Source of the DNA: Argyresthia goedartella
Taxonomy: Eukaryota > Arthropoda > Insecta > Lepidoptera > Argyresthiidae
Reading direction: 5' to 3'
DNA length: 64,000 bases
Assembly: GCA_949825045.1 (NCBI GenBank)
Contig: OX463809.1
Location: forward strand, 6,413,501-6,477,500
In this document: positions 42,281 through 53,421 of the stretch, piece by piece
How positions within the stretch are numbered: the first letter of the stretch is position 1
Layout: every line of letters starts with the position of its first letter
Translations under genes and position numbers: made by a program
Notes under the pieces: generated by a model
What the model was told of the DNA's origin: nothing
The model's database searches: none
What the model saw: only the letters and a program-made list of their open reading frames with translations

Positions 42281-43495
42281 TAAAGGGAGTTTGTACTAAA
42301 AAGTTTATAACCGTTGTAAAAGTTGTTGGATTCTTGAAAAATTTATTAAAATAAGGCGACTCATAACTAATAAAGGTATAAAAATGGACGGAGCAATTTT
42401 TCACACTAAGTAGTTAAGCAAAAATAATAAAACAATGTTTAAAAAGGAAAATCTATTGGATTACTGAACGAAATTATGTATTTTAGGATATAAAAAATAT
42501 TAAAAATAAAAATTGACGGAGTAATTTTTCAGTAGAAGATAGTGTGCAAAATATTAAAAAGTTAATTTTAGGTTTCACGGAAATCGAAAAAATGTTGGAT
42601 TCTAAACATGCCTATTCTAAATAGTACAAACTTAAGTATACAGAAAGTATTTCAGACTGAGGAAAGATTCACAGAGAGTTATACTCGATTTTCAGTTTTA
42701 GGTGAAAATACCTAACTTGTCGTAGCAAAATTTATTGGATAATTGTGAATCTATAATCTGTATCACATAACTTCATCACATGCCAAATTTCAAAGACGGA
42801 GGAATTTTTCGGGTTACATATACTCCGTTTATCGGACTATTAGGGAAACTCGGAACAATTGAACAAGGTTCATATTTCAAGTTTTGAATTCAAATTGACG
42901 TTATCTCCCAGAGGTCGTTAAATTATAACTCCAAGGAGGAGGATGAACTACGCGGTACGTATAAGAACATAAATCCGACATAATATTCAAAGAGTATAAT
43001 TTATGACAACCAATTCGCAACAACAATTTTGCAAAACTTACTTTTCCGAATGGAAGGTGTGAAAAAGCAATTTTCCGACTTCTGAGCTAAAAATAGCACC
43101 TTCGCCGCTTGATTGTGGGTTCTCAGGCGGAAAAATTCTATTCCTATCTCGTTCGAAAAGGCTTTTTACGGACCTCGCTATGACCTACGCCTTCGGCTCG
43201 TGCCGTAACTTCTCGGTTAGTAAATGCCTTTGCGAACGGCTATCTACCCAAGAAAATTAAACTTTCCGAGCAGAGATGAAAAAACATTTTGTCTTACAAT
43301 TAGTTTGCTAAGTCAGACCAAACAAGCGCGCTATCCACTTAGTTGTCTATGGTGCAAGTATACATCTTCAGGCGTGCTTCAAAATATTCAACAACAATTT
43401 GCATCTAATTAATTATAAAGAGAGCCCTTCTCTCGTCTCTCACGTTATCCCGCGACGGCGTACTAACATCACTGAGTTTTCTAACATTATATGTT
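41966..43495. other. unassigned sequence right of piggyBac
   Basis: No gene. GACGGAG(C/T/G)AATTTTTC occurs three times (about 42388, 42515 and 42798). Shared with copy B (54980-56517). May include the piggyBac right end. Confidence 0.45.
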
Positions 43496-43816
43496 TTATC
43501 TACATACGTATCATAAACCCTCTTTACTGCGTCTAAAAACCGCACGTTAAGACCAGCATAATGTAAAACTATTTGGTAAAAACTCATTTCTTATCTGAAA
43601 ATTTGTACATTAGGTCCATAATGTACCAAAATTTGTCAAAATATGACAATTAAATTTCGACGCCCGCCTGCGTGCCGCCCCTAGTTTGTCTGTGAAGTTG
43701 GTACTACAGAACAAGCTAAACAACTGCAGAGCAATGATCAATGCCACAATGCCGGTCAAACATGCGGTTCCTGAACACATCAAAGAGAGCTTATGATATG
43801 TGTGTAGATAAACTAG
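43496..43816. repeat. repeat family E, copy 2
   Basis: Same sequence as 1256-1546, here with GTGCCGCCCCTAGTTTGTCT, which copy 1 lacks. Ends at AGATAAACTAGT. Confidence 0.75.
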
Positions 43817-43911
43817 TAACGTTCTCACCCCACCGTCAAATAAAATAAGAACGCCCTCAAATTGTTGGCACTGTCCCAAGTTATACCGAGTATATAACAC
43901 AATATTAAAAA

Positions 43912-44286
43912 ACCGGCAAAGTGCGAGTCGGACTCGCGCACGAAGGGTTCCGTACCACCGTGTGGAGTGAATAGTTTGGATTTTCAATAGCAAAATGTTG
44001 TTTAAAAAGTTATTGGTGCGGCTACTTTCAAACTCCATTTACGTAATGGTGCATTCATGAGTTTGTATATGGTATTGAAAGAATTGTTGTATGGGAGCCT
44101 CCTTAAATATTTATTTTATTCTGTTTTTTAGTATTTGTTGTTATAGCGGCAACATAAATACACTATCTGTGAAAATTTCAACTGTCTAACTATCACGGTT
44201 CATGAGATATAGACGGACAGACAGAGCGACAGACCGCGGAGTCTTAGTTATAGGGTCCCGTTTTTACCCTTTGGGTAAGGAACCCT
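43912..44286 (+). repeat. repeat family D, copy in duplicate A
   Basis: Starts ACCGGCAAAGTGCGAGTCGG, then CTCGCGCACGAAGGGTTCCG, and ends GGGTAAGGAACCC. This repeat is very common in Lepidoptera. Its class is not settled by this sequence alone. Confidence 0.8.
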
Positions 44287-46817
44287 TGAATTGCAGAAGT
44301 GATTCTGGAAACATGATCATAACGTAATCATCTATTTGTGTTCGGATAGACATTGACGATTCCACAGAACTACACATGATATTGTAATGGATCTGTATTA
44401 TACTCTTATATTACCTGTAATTGGAGATGCTCGACGTTGATCTGCGGCGTACAGAAGAACAGGTGATCCAATAGGATGCTGGTGTTGATTGTTTGAAACT
44501 ATAACTCGGGCAAATATCTGTGCAACTAGATTCGATCATGTCGAGGACGACATTACGGCGCTTAAATGCAGACGTTGACAGGTCAACATCGGACCGTAAT
44601 GCCGGGTGGTGCGTCCACTGTCCACCGACTCGATCGCCATTTGCCATCGATTGTAATGACGTAATCCGCACCAAACGGAGAAGAGAATCCTCGCCTGCAT
44701 TGCCGACAGTACGATGCGTCCGCTCCGTGCGGTGCGGATATGTGGACGCACTTGTATAGCAGACGAGCCAAGCAAAGAGTTCTAAAATCCGTGTGGTTCG
44801 GTACCGCGGCGCGTCGATGCGTTCCTGTCTACGGCTAGCTTCAATGTCATTGCATTCTAGTGCACAGATGATGCGACCGTGTTGTAAAAGTCACCACAAA
44901 TCAAGTGTTTTTACACGCCATACAAAGAAAGTAATGCTTTACATACTTTACAAACCTAGGAACCAGCGTATTCCATCTCACCTCACTCTGGGTGTGTATC
45001 TGTAAAAAATATCTCTCACTCATGAATAAGAAAAAAGAGGTTTTTTCGAATCCATTTACTCCTCTATTAAGTCATCTACAGATTTGATTTTTGGGTTAAC
45101 GTTTGTTGAGTATTTGATTAAGATTCTCACAGAAGTAAAGCGCGATTGGATGAAATTTTCTTGATATAATTTAATTAGGGAAAACCCTTAAATTGTTTTA
45201 TTTTTTCCTGTAATTTTGAAATCCTAAGTAATTTGGATGGAGAAAATTAGGATATTATGTATTTGTAAACTCTCCTTGAAAATCTTTTTGATAAAGTAGC
45301 GTAATTTATTTTTAAACAATTTTTATGTGGTTTGGCGCAACGTTATTCTAGTTTGGGTCGAGCGCATTGTTTGCGCTCTATTTTCTTTCTTATATGGAAG
45401 TAATTAACGCTGCCACTTTCGTTTACATTCGTATTCCTTTTATATTTATATTTTCTTATCACTTTACGGGTCCTATTAATTTGAACGTCCCCCATCTATC
45501 GTATCTATTATCCTCTTTAATGACTGATTCTTGTCCTCATGCGCTGTGTTTTAACCCCCCGACGAAGTAAGTTTGATACTTATAACCATAACTTTGAAAC
45601 CTATCTGCCTGTGTGATGCAGAATGCAGATGTCTGTGAATGATAGTAGACTTCCCTCCAATATTTCTTCATTATTAGCAGCTTCTTTCCGCCCACTTCTG
45701 GGTATAAGCCTCCTCGATATTGTGCCAACCTCTCCGATACTGTGCCAGTAGAATCCATGTTTCTTAGCCATGTTTTATTAAAATGAATGCGGTGGTTCAA
45801 AAGTTACCAGCTTCACAAGGAAATTTATTGTGACGGGGGTGTTTTCAATTCATTGTGATGCGTAAACAATGTACTTGTACGAGCTCCAACGCTTTATAAG
45901 GTCGGCTTTATAAGGCTTAAAGTCGCGCAGAACGTTGTAACAGATGATGGTAATTAACTTGTCTATTTATTGTTCATACGGTTTACCAAATAGGTATAAC
46001 AATTTGGGTACAAAGTATTGAATTTTTTGGGTAGTCAACGAGATCTTACTGGGTGCGGTTTTTGAAGGGCAGTGAGGAATGGCGCTGTAGATAAGAGGCC
46101 CATCATTGTGTTGATGAAGCCTGAGGATGTTGGTGATGATGATAATAAGGGATCGAATTACTGCGTTAGAAACCCGGAGACCTAGGAAGAACGTGCAACT
46201 TTCTAGACAGACTGGATTTTAACAAATAAGGAGTTTGGATTTTTGGAGACCGTGAGATTGACATACTTAGGTTATATCATTTGTGGTGAACATTCAATCA
46301 AAGTTATCGGTTACTTTCATACTCCATGTTCGTAACCAGGTACATTCCTAAATTTGTATGTGGCGTTGAAAGAAATGGCTTGTGTTTAAACGATTACCAA
46401 AACCGCACCTATTTTACTAGCAATAAATTCGAAATGACTGCCAGAATATATAAATGTCCACCAAATTGTGTTTGGATATTTATCACCAAACTTATTTTTA
46501 TGTTTTGTGTACTTAAGTTTATGTTTGAAGTATTTATTGTTGTTCTTACATGTTCAACCTAACTCGAAGGATAAAGGGGGCTTCGCTTCGCTCACCCCCT
46601 TTACCCTTCACCTAAGCTACCGCAGTATTTTTCCCTGATTTTTTTTGTAACTTTTGGTGTGCATTTATCCATTTTGGGTAGGAAAAAAATATTTTGGTGA
46701 TCATTATATTTGTTGCCGAAATAAATGCAGTCGGTTTATTTGTTTTGACAATAATTCCACATGTTCAACCGATCGACTTCAAGGGGTCGGGGGTGTGAGG
46801 GGTAGACAAATTATTGG
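44287..46817. other. gene-less stretch with a CpG-rich island-like segment
   Basis: 44400-44830 is GC-richer and open in several frames at once (44411-44674 -, 44520-44759 +, 44536-44775 -), a sign of composition rather than coding. TGCGTCCAC (44610-44618) pairs with GTGGACGCA (44742-44750), perhaps MITE ends. Around 45554-45603 copy A has about 50 bp absent in B. The rest is unassigned. Confidence 0.45.
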
Positions 46818-47005
46818 ACAAAGTGGTCAATTGCGAGTCGAACTCGCCCATGAAGGGTTCCTTTGTACAAGTAATTATGTGACTGGATGTTTGTGTTGTA
46901 ACTTTGTTTTTCATAATGTTTGTATGAACGACAAAGTTATCTTTGCGGTTTTTAATAAAATAAAAAATATCATTTTTCCACTTTGGAAGGGTTTGTCTCT
47001 TTAAC

Positions 47006-48256
47006 TCAAATTCAAAAGGCAGAAGTTAACGGCGTAAAATCTGATGGATCGGGTGTTAAAATTGGCGTTCCACAAGGTTCCATATTAGGCCCTTTCTTAT
47101 TCCTGGTGTATATTAAAGATCTGCCTTTCATGGTGGAGAAATTAACTGACATAGTGTTGTTTGCTGATGATACTTCAATGGTCTTCAAAATTGAAAGACA
47201 AAAAGGAGATTTTGATGATGTTAATGGTGTATTGTCTTTAACCTTGAATTGGTTCACAGTTAATAATTTATTGTTAAACGCTGGTAAAACCAAGTGTATC
47301 AAATTCTCACTTCCAAATGTCAGGCAAGTTGAGACCAGTTTGGTGTTAGACAACAGCACGTTAGAATTGGTAAATGATACGAAGTTTCTTGGAATAACCA
47401 TTGATAGCAAATTGCAGTGGGGACCCCACATAGATAAATTGGCTGGTAAATTAAGTTCTGCGGCTTACGCTGTTAGGAACATCAGACAAAGCACGGATGT
47501 GGCTACATCTAGGCTAGTATATTTTAGTTACTTTTATAGTGTGATGTCCTATGGTATCTTGTTGTGGGGGAAAGCAGCGGATATTCAAACTATTTTTATT
47601 TTACAGAAAAGAGCTATTCGAGCAATTTATAATTTAAAACGAACAGACTCCTTAAGAGAGCTTTTTAAAGAAATTGACATACTAACAGTAGCTACTCAAT
47701 TTATTTTTGAAAATATAATGTATGTACGCAAGAACCTTAAAACATTTTCCAAACTTAGCGACAGCTGTAATGTTAACCTAAGAAATAATCACAGACTATG
47801 TGCGCCCCGTTTTAGACTCGCGAAGGTTAGCAATTCTTTCAAGGGTCAGTGCATTCTCTACTACAATAAGATACCTCTGGAGATTTTGAAATTGCCATTT
47901 GAGCAATTTAAAAAGCATGTTAAAGCGACTTTGTCGAAAAAGGGATATTACAATGTTCAAGATTACTTAAATGACAGGACTGTATGGGGTTAATCTGGCT
48001 CAACACAGACCTTGCTGTTAATAATTTTGTAATTATTTATTCCTGCTTATTAATCATAACAATTAAATTTTTCATATTTGTATTAGTTAAGCACAACCTA
48101 TTTTTAAAAGAGATCTAAAAATAAATCTGTGGGAGTTTCTACGCCCTTCTTCCCCCACAGTGGTCCAATGTAGAGAAGAGGCAAAAAATGACGTTTGCTA
48201 AGTATATGTAAATATCTACAGTAATAAAGTACTTTGACTATTGACTACTTTGACTA
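47006..48256 (+). mobile_element. 5'-truncated element-4-type LINE insertion, A only
   Basis: Flanked by TTAAC at 47001-47005 and 48257-48261; copy B has a single TTAAC at 60377-60381. The 1251-bp insert starts inside the RT domain and ends with a TTGACTATTGACTACTTTGA tail. The empty site in B proves insertion after duplication, or on one haplotype only. Confidence 0.92.
47007..47993 (+). pseudogene. partial LINE reverse transcriptase, open to its natural stop
   Basis: About 328 codons continue without a break to the family stop (…YLNDRTVWG). They begin at IQKAEVNG, just before motif B GVPQGSILGPFLFL, and contain catalytic VLFADDTSMVF, GKTKCIKFSLPN, LGITIDSKLQWGPHIDKL and the complete thumb. 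Motif A, the endonuclease and ORF1 are missing, so it cannot work. The ORF start at 46983 is an accidental upstream ATG in the flanking repeat. It preserves the 16 bp that element 4 has lost. Confidence 0.88.
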
Positions 48257-48560
48257 TTAACGATCTACTTTGAGGTTTGATGAAAAAAATATTTTTTGGT
48301 TTCAGTTCCCTATAATTGTTTTAATTTTAAAATTTTTGTATAAAATTCTTAAAGCGGTTCACAGATCACATCTACATACCAATTTTCAACTATAAAGTCT
48401 TAATAGTTTCTGCATAAAGTTGTTCTGTGACTGACAGACAGACAGACTTGACGAAACTATAAGGGTTTCTTCTTTCTATACGGAACCCTAAAACACAAAT
48501 TTCCTGTGTCGCTCGCGAGAACTACAGCTCACAGAGGCACTAGTAATAAATGGCATATGA

Positions 48561-48628
48561 AAAGTATGCCACGAGTTAAAGTATGCCACGAGTTAAAGTA
48601 TGCCACGAGTTAAAGTATGCCACGGGTT
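48561..48628. repeat. 17-bp tandem repeat, four units (copy A)
   Basis: Unit AAAGTATGCCACGAGTT; the fourth unit has CGGG for CGAG. Same array at 60682-60749. Confidence 0.92.
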
Positions 48629-48671
48629 AAAGATCGTTCAATGCCAAGATCTGCTGCGTCGTCGCTACGAT

Positions 48672-48983
48672 GACCTCTGTGGTGTTGCGGTCGAAACTGA
48701 GCTTCCCAGGCGAGAGGCCCCGGGTTCGCATGCCGGCTGGAGAAGACGGAAAATAAATAAATGTCATGGTTGTTAACGTGTTTGTGACGTCGCTGTTTCT
48801 GGTTTCTGCGATACATTGCTTCTGGCCCCACACTAGGATAGGTACCCTGTGTCGTGGGAACCAGAAACACTGACATCACACACATATAAACATCCAAGAC
48901 CTGGGTTTTGTTTTTCTTTACCCCAGCCGGCGATCGAACCCGGGACCTCTCGCTTAGTAGCCACTACCACAGCGCCACAGCCC
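48672..48983. mobile_element. two SINE-A copies tail to tail (copy A)
   Basis: A plus-strand copy (48672-48813, head GACCTCTGTGGTGTTGCGGT, diverged B-box GGTTCGCATGCC) meets a minus-strand copy (48814-48983, B-box rc GGTTCGATCGCC). Together they form a long inverted repeat. Confidence 0.8.
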
Positions 48984-49182
48984 AACAAACATTTCAGTCG
49001 TATAAGTAAAAGTTACGCGACTCAAAATGCTATAAAAATCGTATTGAAGTAATTTCAGCGTGTAATACGACTTAGTCCATCTTATTTTTACCCAACTTGT
49101 AGTCGTATATAGACATCGTATGAACTTTCTATACGACTGTTTTATATGACTATTACACAACTGTCAGTAGTATAACCTGGGG

Positions 49183-49367
49183 GGTTACCGCAATCTTTTT
49201 CCGATTCAAATTAGGTTCAAAACAAGAACATCACCATGGCAACCATTCCAATTCGCCATAATGGGCTTTATTTACCTAATACCAAGACTGGTTTTAAGAC
49301 GGTCACGGTAATTTTGCGGATCAAATTAGGTTCCTAATCTGAATCGGCATAAGACGTTGTGGTAACC
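49183..49367. mobile_element. MITE with about 36-bp TIRs
   Basis: GGTTACCGCAATCTTTTTCC, then GATTCAAATTAGGTTC (49183-49220), pairs imperfectly with 49331-49367. Total 185 bp, no coding. Confidence 0.7.
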
Positions 49368-49529
49368 GTGTTATGTCATCTTAGTAACGTCTAACGACCT
49401 CTGCTGTAGCTTTTTATGCTTATAGGGCATCCTCGTTATCTTAAGGCGCTTGTAATTGTGCCTCTGCCATTACCCTTAACGAACAAGGGGTTAAGATGTT
49501 GCTTTGTTTACGATCTGCAAACAAAAAGT

Positions 49530-49912
49530 AATTTATCTACACACGTATCATAAACCCTCTTTACTGCGTCCAAAAACCGCACGTTACGACCAGAATAATG
49601 TTATACTACTTGGTAAAAACTAATTTCTTATCTTAATATTGGTACATTATGACCATGATGTATAATTTTTCGACAAATTATGACATTCAAATTTCGAGCG
49701 CCGACGCCCGCCTACGTGCCGCCCCTAGTTTGTCTGTGAAGTTGGTACTACTGAACAATCTAAACATGTGCAGAGCAATTATCAATGCCACCATGCCGGT
49801 CGAACATGCGGTTCCTGAACACATCAAAATGAGTATATTAGGTACATAATTAGGCATTAAAACTCGCCCTCCATTATGTATCAGTCACACAAACTACTAT
49901 TAAACTATATTT
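49530..49912. repeat. repeat family E, copy 3
   Basis: Matches copies at 1256, 43496 and 56518. Its tail (TTAGGCATTAAAACTCGCCC) lacks the hairpin found at 1572-1652 but continues with the same AAACTACTATTAAACTA. Confidence 0.75.
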
Positions 49913-50001
49913 TCATGAGCGCTCCAACTCTTTCATCTACAATGACAATGTCCGCCTTTGCTCCCGGTTGGTGGCGCTGACGAAGTTGGAGGCGAAGCGT
50001 G

Positions 50002-50108
50002 TTACCACAAAAAATATTAAACAGGTTTTAACCTCAAAACAAACGTCAAATCCCATACGTTTTTGTTTTTAAACAAGTGTTGAACAGTAGTTTATTTTTT
50101 TGTGGTAA
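50002..50108. mobile_element. MITE family F, copy 2
   Basis: TTACCACAAAAAA at the left and TTTTTTTGTGGTAA at the right; body matches 36643-36748. Confidence 0.8.
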
Positions 50109-50216
50109 GGCCCGAAGAGTTTCATTCCTCTGTGGTTAGGTTCAAAAACCTATCACGTGATTTTTCAAATACATTTGACAGTGGATTGATTTAACTTAAA
50201 TGAGATAAACATTTAC

Positions 50217-50390
50217 ATTGTTTCTGGCCCCACGCTACGATACCCTGTATCGCAGGAACCAGAAACAGCGACGTCACACCCAAACATCCTAGACCTGAGG
50301 ATGTCTTTTATTCATATCCCCAGCCGGGGATCGAACCCGGGACCTCTCGCATGGTAGGCAGATCTACAACCGCTGCGCTAAAGAGGTCGT
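50217..50390 (-). mobile_element. SINE family A, copy in the A-only segment
   Basis: Minus-strand head CGACCTCTTTAGCGCAGCGG and B-box GGTTCGATCCC (rc of 50328-50338); body with TAGGATGTTTGGGTGTGACG. An extra block near 50310 replaces the usual A-run. Confidence 0.82.
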
Positions 50391-50854
50391 CTATAGGAAG
50401 AGGTAAATATAATTGACAGATAGACAGCCGTGCAATTAACTTTTGAGGTTAGGCGCCATTCTATAAGCAAGGCTGCAGCTTTCAGTTCAATCAGCAAAAC
50501 ACACGTATGTTTTGCTGATTGTACCAGCTGATCTGATGTTGTTAATATAGTGGAGTTTTATCTTGTCGTATATGTCAAGGGCCCTTTTTAGGAACTATAA
50601 ATGCAAATGTGGGTACCCATCCAATAAGAGGTCCAATTCGGTCGTTACTCACGAAAATAAAAGAGGGAATGCAATAAACTTGGCTGGATATGTTGGGGTT
50701 AGATAGTTAGATAAATCACTTTGTTCATTGTTGCGACACATGTCACAATCTTGGGGTTGTAAAAAATGTTTGTTTTGTAACATGCATAGTGTGTTACGCA
50801 AAGGAGATCATTCAAATTTTACTAAACATAACATGACTGGGAAAGGTAGTCAAA
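50391..50854. other. gene-less stretch at the end of unit A
   Basis: Nothing recognised. Copy B begins directly after it. Confidence 0.4.
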
Positions 50855-51529
50855 TCTTTCAAACACAAATAATAATGATATTGCAATACAATGCAGGGGA
50901 AGAACAATTTAATAATAACATGTAAAAAAGACACGGTGCTGTCGTTGCAGAGTCAGGCATCCTGTTGTGCTCGAATATGTCTTTTAAAATGAGACTTTTG
51001 ATTATAACTCTCGAAGCGGAGAGGGTTTTTCCAACATGTTGTGGCACATATATAAAACTACCACGAAACGCCACAATCCCGTGGCGGGGGCTGGACAGAA
51101 CGCTGGTGATGGTGTTGTTGGTGTGGTGACGCTTTGTTTGTTAATTATCACTACTCGCATAGCTCAACGACAGCACAAAATGTATTCGGCGTTCGCTAAC
51201 GAACTTGATCGCCGGCCGCAAGACTATTCATGACGAATGTAAAATACGTTTGTGTTGTCGTCATCTCTACGAGCGAATACGACCAGTAGTAATAGTGTTA
51301 TACATATACCGTTGTGTAGGGGGGCGCTGCGAGTCAGTTTTATAGAATTTTCGGTCGAATTTAATGAGCGGGTGGTAGATAGAGTCCAGGATAAAGTTTT
51401 GTTTTAGTTTTTAAATGAAATTTTATAAACACAACTCTAACTTTAAATTGCATCATATAGCTAGTGGTCGATTATTTATTACATAACTATAAATTTAACT
51501 CGACTAGTTTTTGGTACTTGGGACCGCAT

Positions 51530-51707
51530 GTAGCAATCTATCGCTCAATGTGGAGATGGATACCCGCATCAGCAAAGCGGCCACCACGTCCGGGAAGCTG
51601 CGTGCAAGAGTTGGGACAATAAACACCTTACATTAAGAACCAAAATGCTTGTTTACCAGGCATGCGTTCTTAGTACCCTCTTGTACGGAGCTGAAACCTA
51701 AACGATA
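51530..51707 (+). pseudogene. LINE RT thumb fragment (copy B)
   Basis: Duplicate of 37818-37995, nearly identical, ending in the same stop after YGAET. Confidence 0.7.
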
Positions 51708-52050
51708 TGGCGACTTTTGACACTAACATGTCGACAAAACGTAGACCTTATCACATCTTCGATTTTCCAAAAACCAGCACCAAATTTGGACAAAATATCA
51801 CTTCTTTTAAGGGACCTCAGATCTACAATAAAGTCAACAACATTCTTGGAATATTCTAAGTACCTAAATTTATATCTGATAAAAAGTAAAATGACAGACT
51901 TGTTATTGTCGATTTCTTAAGACGATATGGAACACTTTTTTACCCTGCTACAATGAGAATAACCAAAATATTGTGTGTCTAGGTGCAGTAAGTTTCTGTT
52001 CAGATGAATATAATTCAATTTAAACAATCTTTTACTTATTTATAATTTAT

Positions 52051-52286
52051 GACAGGACTGTATGGGGTTAATGTGGCTCAACACAGACCTTGCTGTTAAT
52101 AGTTTTGTAATTATTTATTCCTGCTTATTAATAATAATAATAAAAAAAACATATTTGTTTTAGTTAAACACAACCTAATTTTAAAAGAGATCTAAAAATC
52201 AATCTGTGGGAGTTTCTACGTCCTTCTTCTCCCACAGTGGTCCAATGTAGAGAAGCGGCAAAAAATGACGTTTGCTAAATATATGG
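52051..52286 (+). repeat. element-4-type LINE 3' UTR scrap (copy B)
   Basis: Duplicate of 38340-38580. Confidence 0.85.
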
Positions 52287-52559
52287 CCTATGTTTAAACG
52301 ATTACCATAAACGCACCTGTTTTACTACCAATAACTTCATGATCACCAAACTGTGTTCCATGAAATACCGGCTATTTTTCTTTTTAGTTTTGAAACACAG
52401 TTGAAACTTGGTATTCTGTAAAACGCTTTAAACGATTCTTTTGATTTCTGTAAAGGATTTTTATACGAAAATTGATAAAATTAACATAATTAAAGGGGGC
52501 TCCCATGGAAATACAAATACATAGACCTGTTTTTTTATCAAACCTATATCTGTGGGGTA

Positions 52560-52855
52560 TCTATAGTTCGGTCTTTAAAAATTACTTTGAGGTTTCTCAA
52601 AAAAAAACCTCAAAGTAAATTGTTAAAGTGACAGACCCACTACACACTTTCAGCGAAAATTGGTTTGAACAAAATAAAATATGCAGTTTTTAAGATATAA
52701 AACATTTATTTAAAACCGCAAAGATAACTTTGTCATTCATACAAACTCTATGAAAAACAAAGTTACAAAGGTTACAGTTACAAAGTTAAACAAACAGACA
52801 TCCAGTCACATAATTACTTGCTACAACGGAACCCTTCATGGGCGAGTCCGTACCT
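52560..52855 (-). repeat. family D repeat, inverted copy (copy B)
   Basis: Duplicate of 38880-39270 with an internal deletion of about 100 bp after AAAGTGACAGACCC. Confidence 0.7.
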
Positions 52856-53421
52856 ACCTATCTTCGCGAACGTTTCGAGATCCTTTTCTCCAGGGACATG
52901 ACATCAGGCCTTCTATTATTTGTCTCTGTTGAGACAAATAACAGTAGACTGAACTTTCTTGGGTACAGATATGTTATTAAAATTATAAAAGCAGCCTTTC
53001 CGTAAAAAAACATCTCAAATTACCCTCACGCACTGTTTTACTGTACAAATATACCTTCATAATATTTATAAATGGGTGTATAATACTGCAAGACATATAT
53101 AGTATAGCCATATTATAGTATCTGTGGTAGTAAAATAAAAAAAAGTGCACAATTCACCCAGTCTGATTCAACAATCGGCCACGGGCAACCACAAAACCCT
53201 TATACGGATCAGCAAGCTTGTTCTATCTCATCAGCCCTTTATAAGGCATAAGCATCTAGGGGTGATACATTTGAAAACAATTATATTTCTAGATTCGTTT
53301 TTTTATTGTTTTTCACAAAATAAAAAAGAAATACAAAAAATATAAATAAAACACGGTGGTAAGAATATTCCCTCTGCCTGTCTGGTTCTTCACTACTTCA
53401 GTATATATTCTACTCCCTATG

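Larger units (their letters stand above)
46818..48492 (+). repeat. family D variant, split by LINE insertion (copy A)
   Basis: Left part 46818-47005 and right part 48257-48492 are continuous in copy B (60198-60613). It begins with TCAATTGCGAGTCGAACTCG and ends CGGAACCCTAAAA after an ACAGACAGACAGAC run. Confidence 0.8.
37148..50854. repeat. large duplication, copy A
   Basis: Sequence from 37148 to 49060 reappears in the same orientation at 50857-61181 with scattered base changes and a few large indels. Offset is 13710 at the left end. The final 1.8 kb (49061-50854) has no counterpart within the window because copy B is interrupted at 61182 by the errantivirus. Contents: LINE thumb fragment, LINE 3' UTR scrap, inverted family-D repeat, piggyBac, families E and D, LINE insertion, tandem repeat, SINE pair, MITEs. 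Confidence 0.9.

Noticed and set aside
44411..44775. Overlapping ORFs of 87, 79 and 79 codons conserved in both duplicates
   Set aside because: Conservation follows from duplication; simultaneous open frames on both strands point to base composition.
48561..48628. CRISPR-like array
   Set aside because: Head-to-tail 17-bp units without spacers in a eukaryotic genome; a simple tandem repeat.
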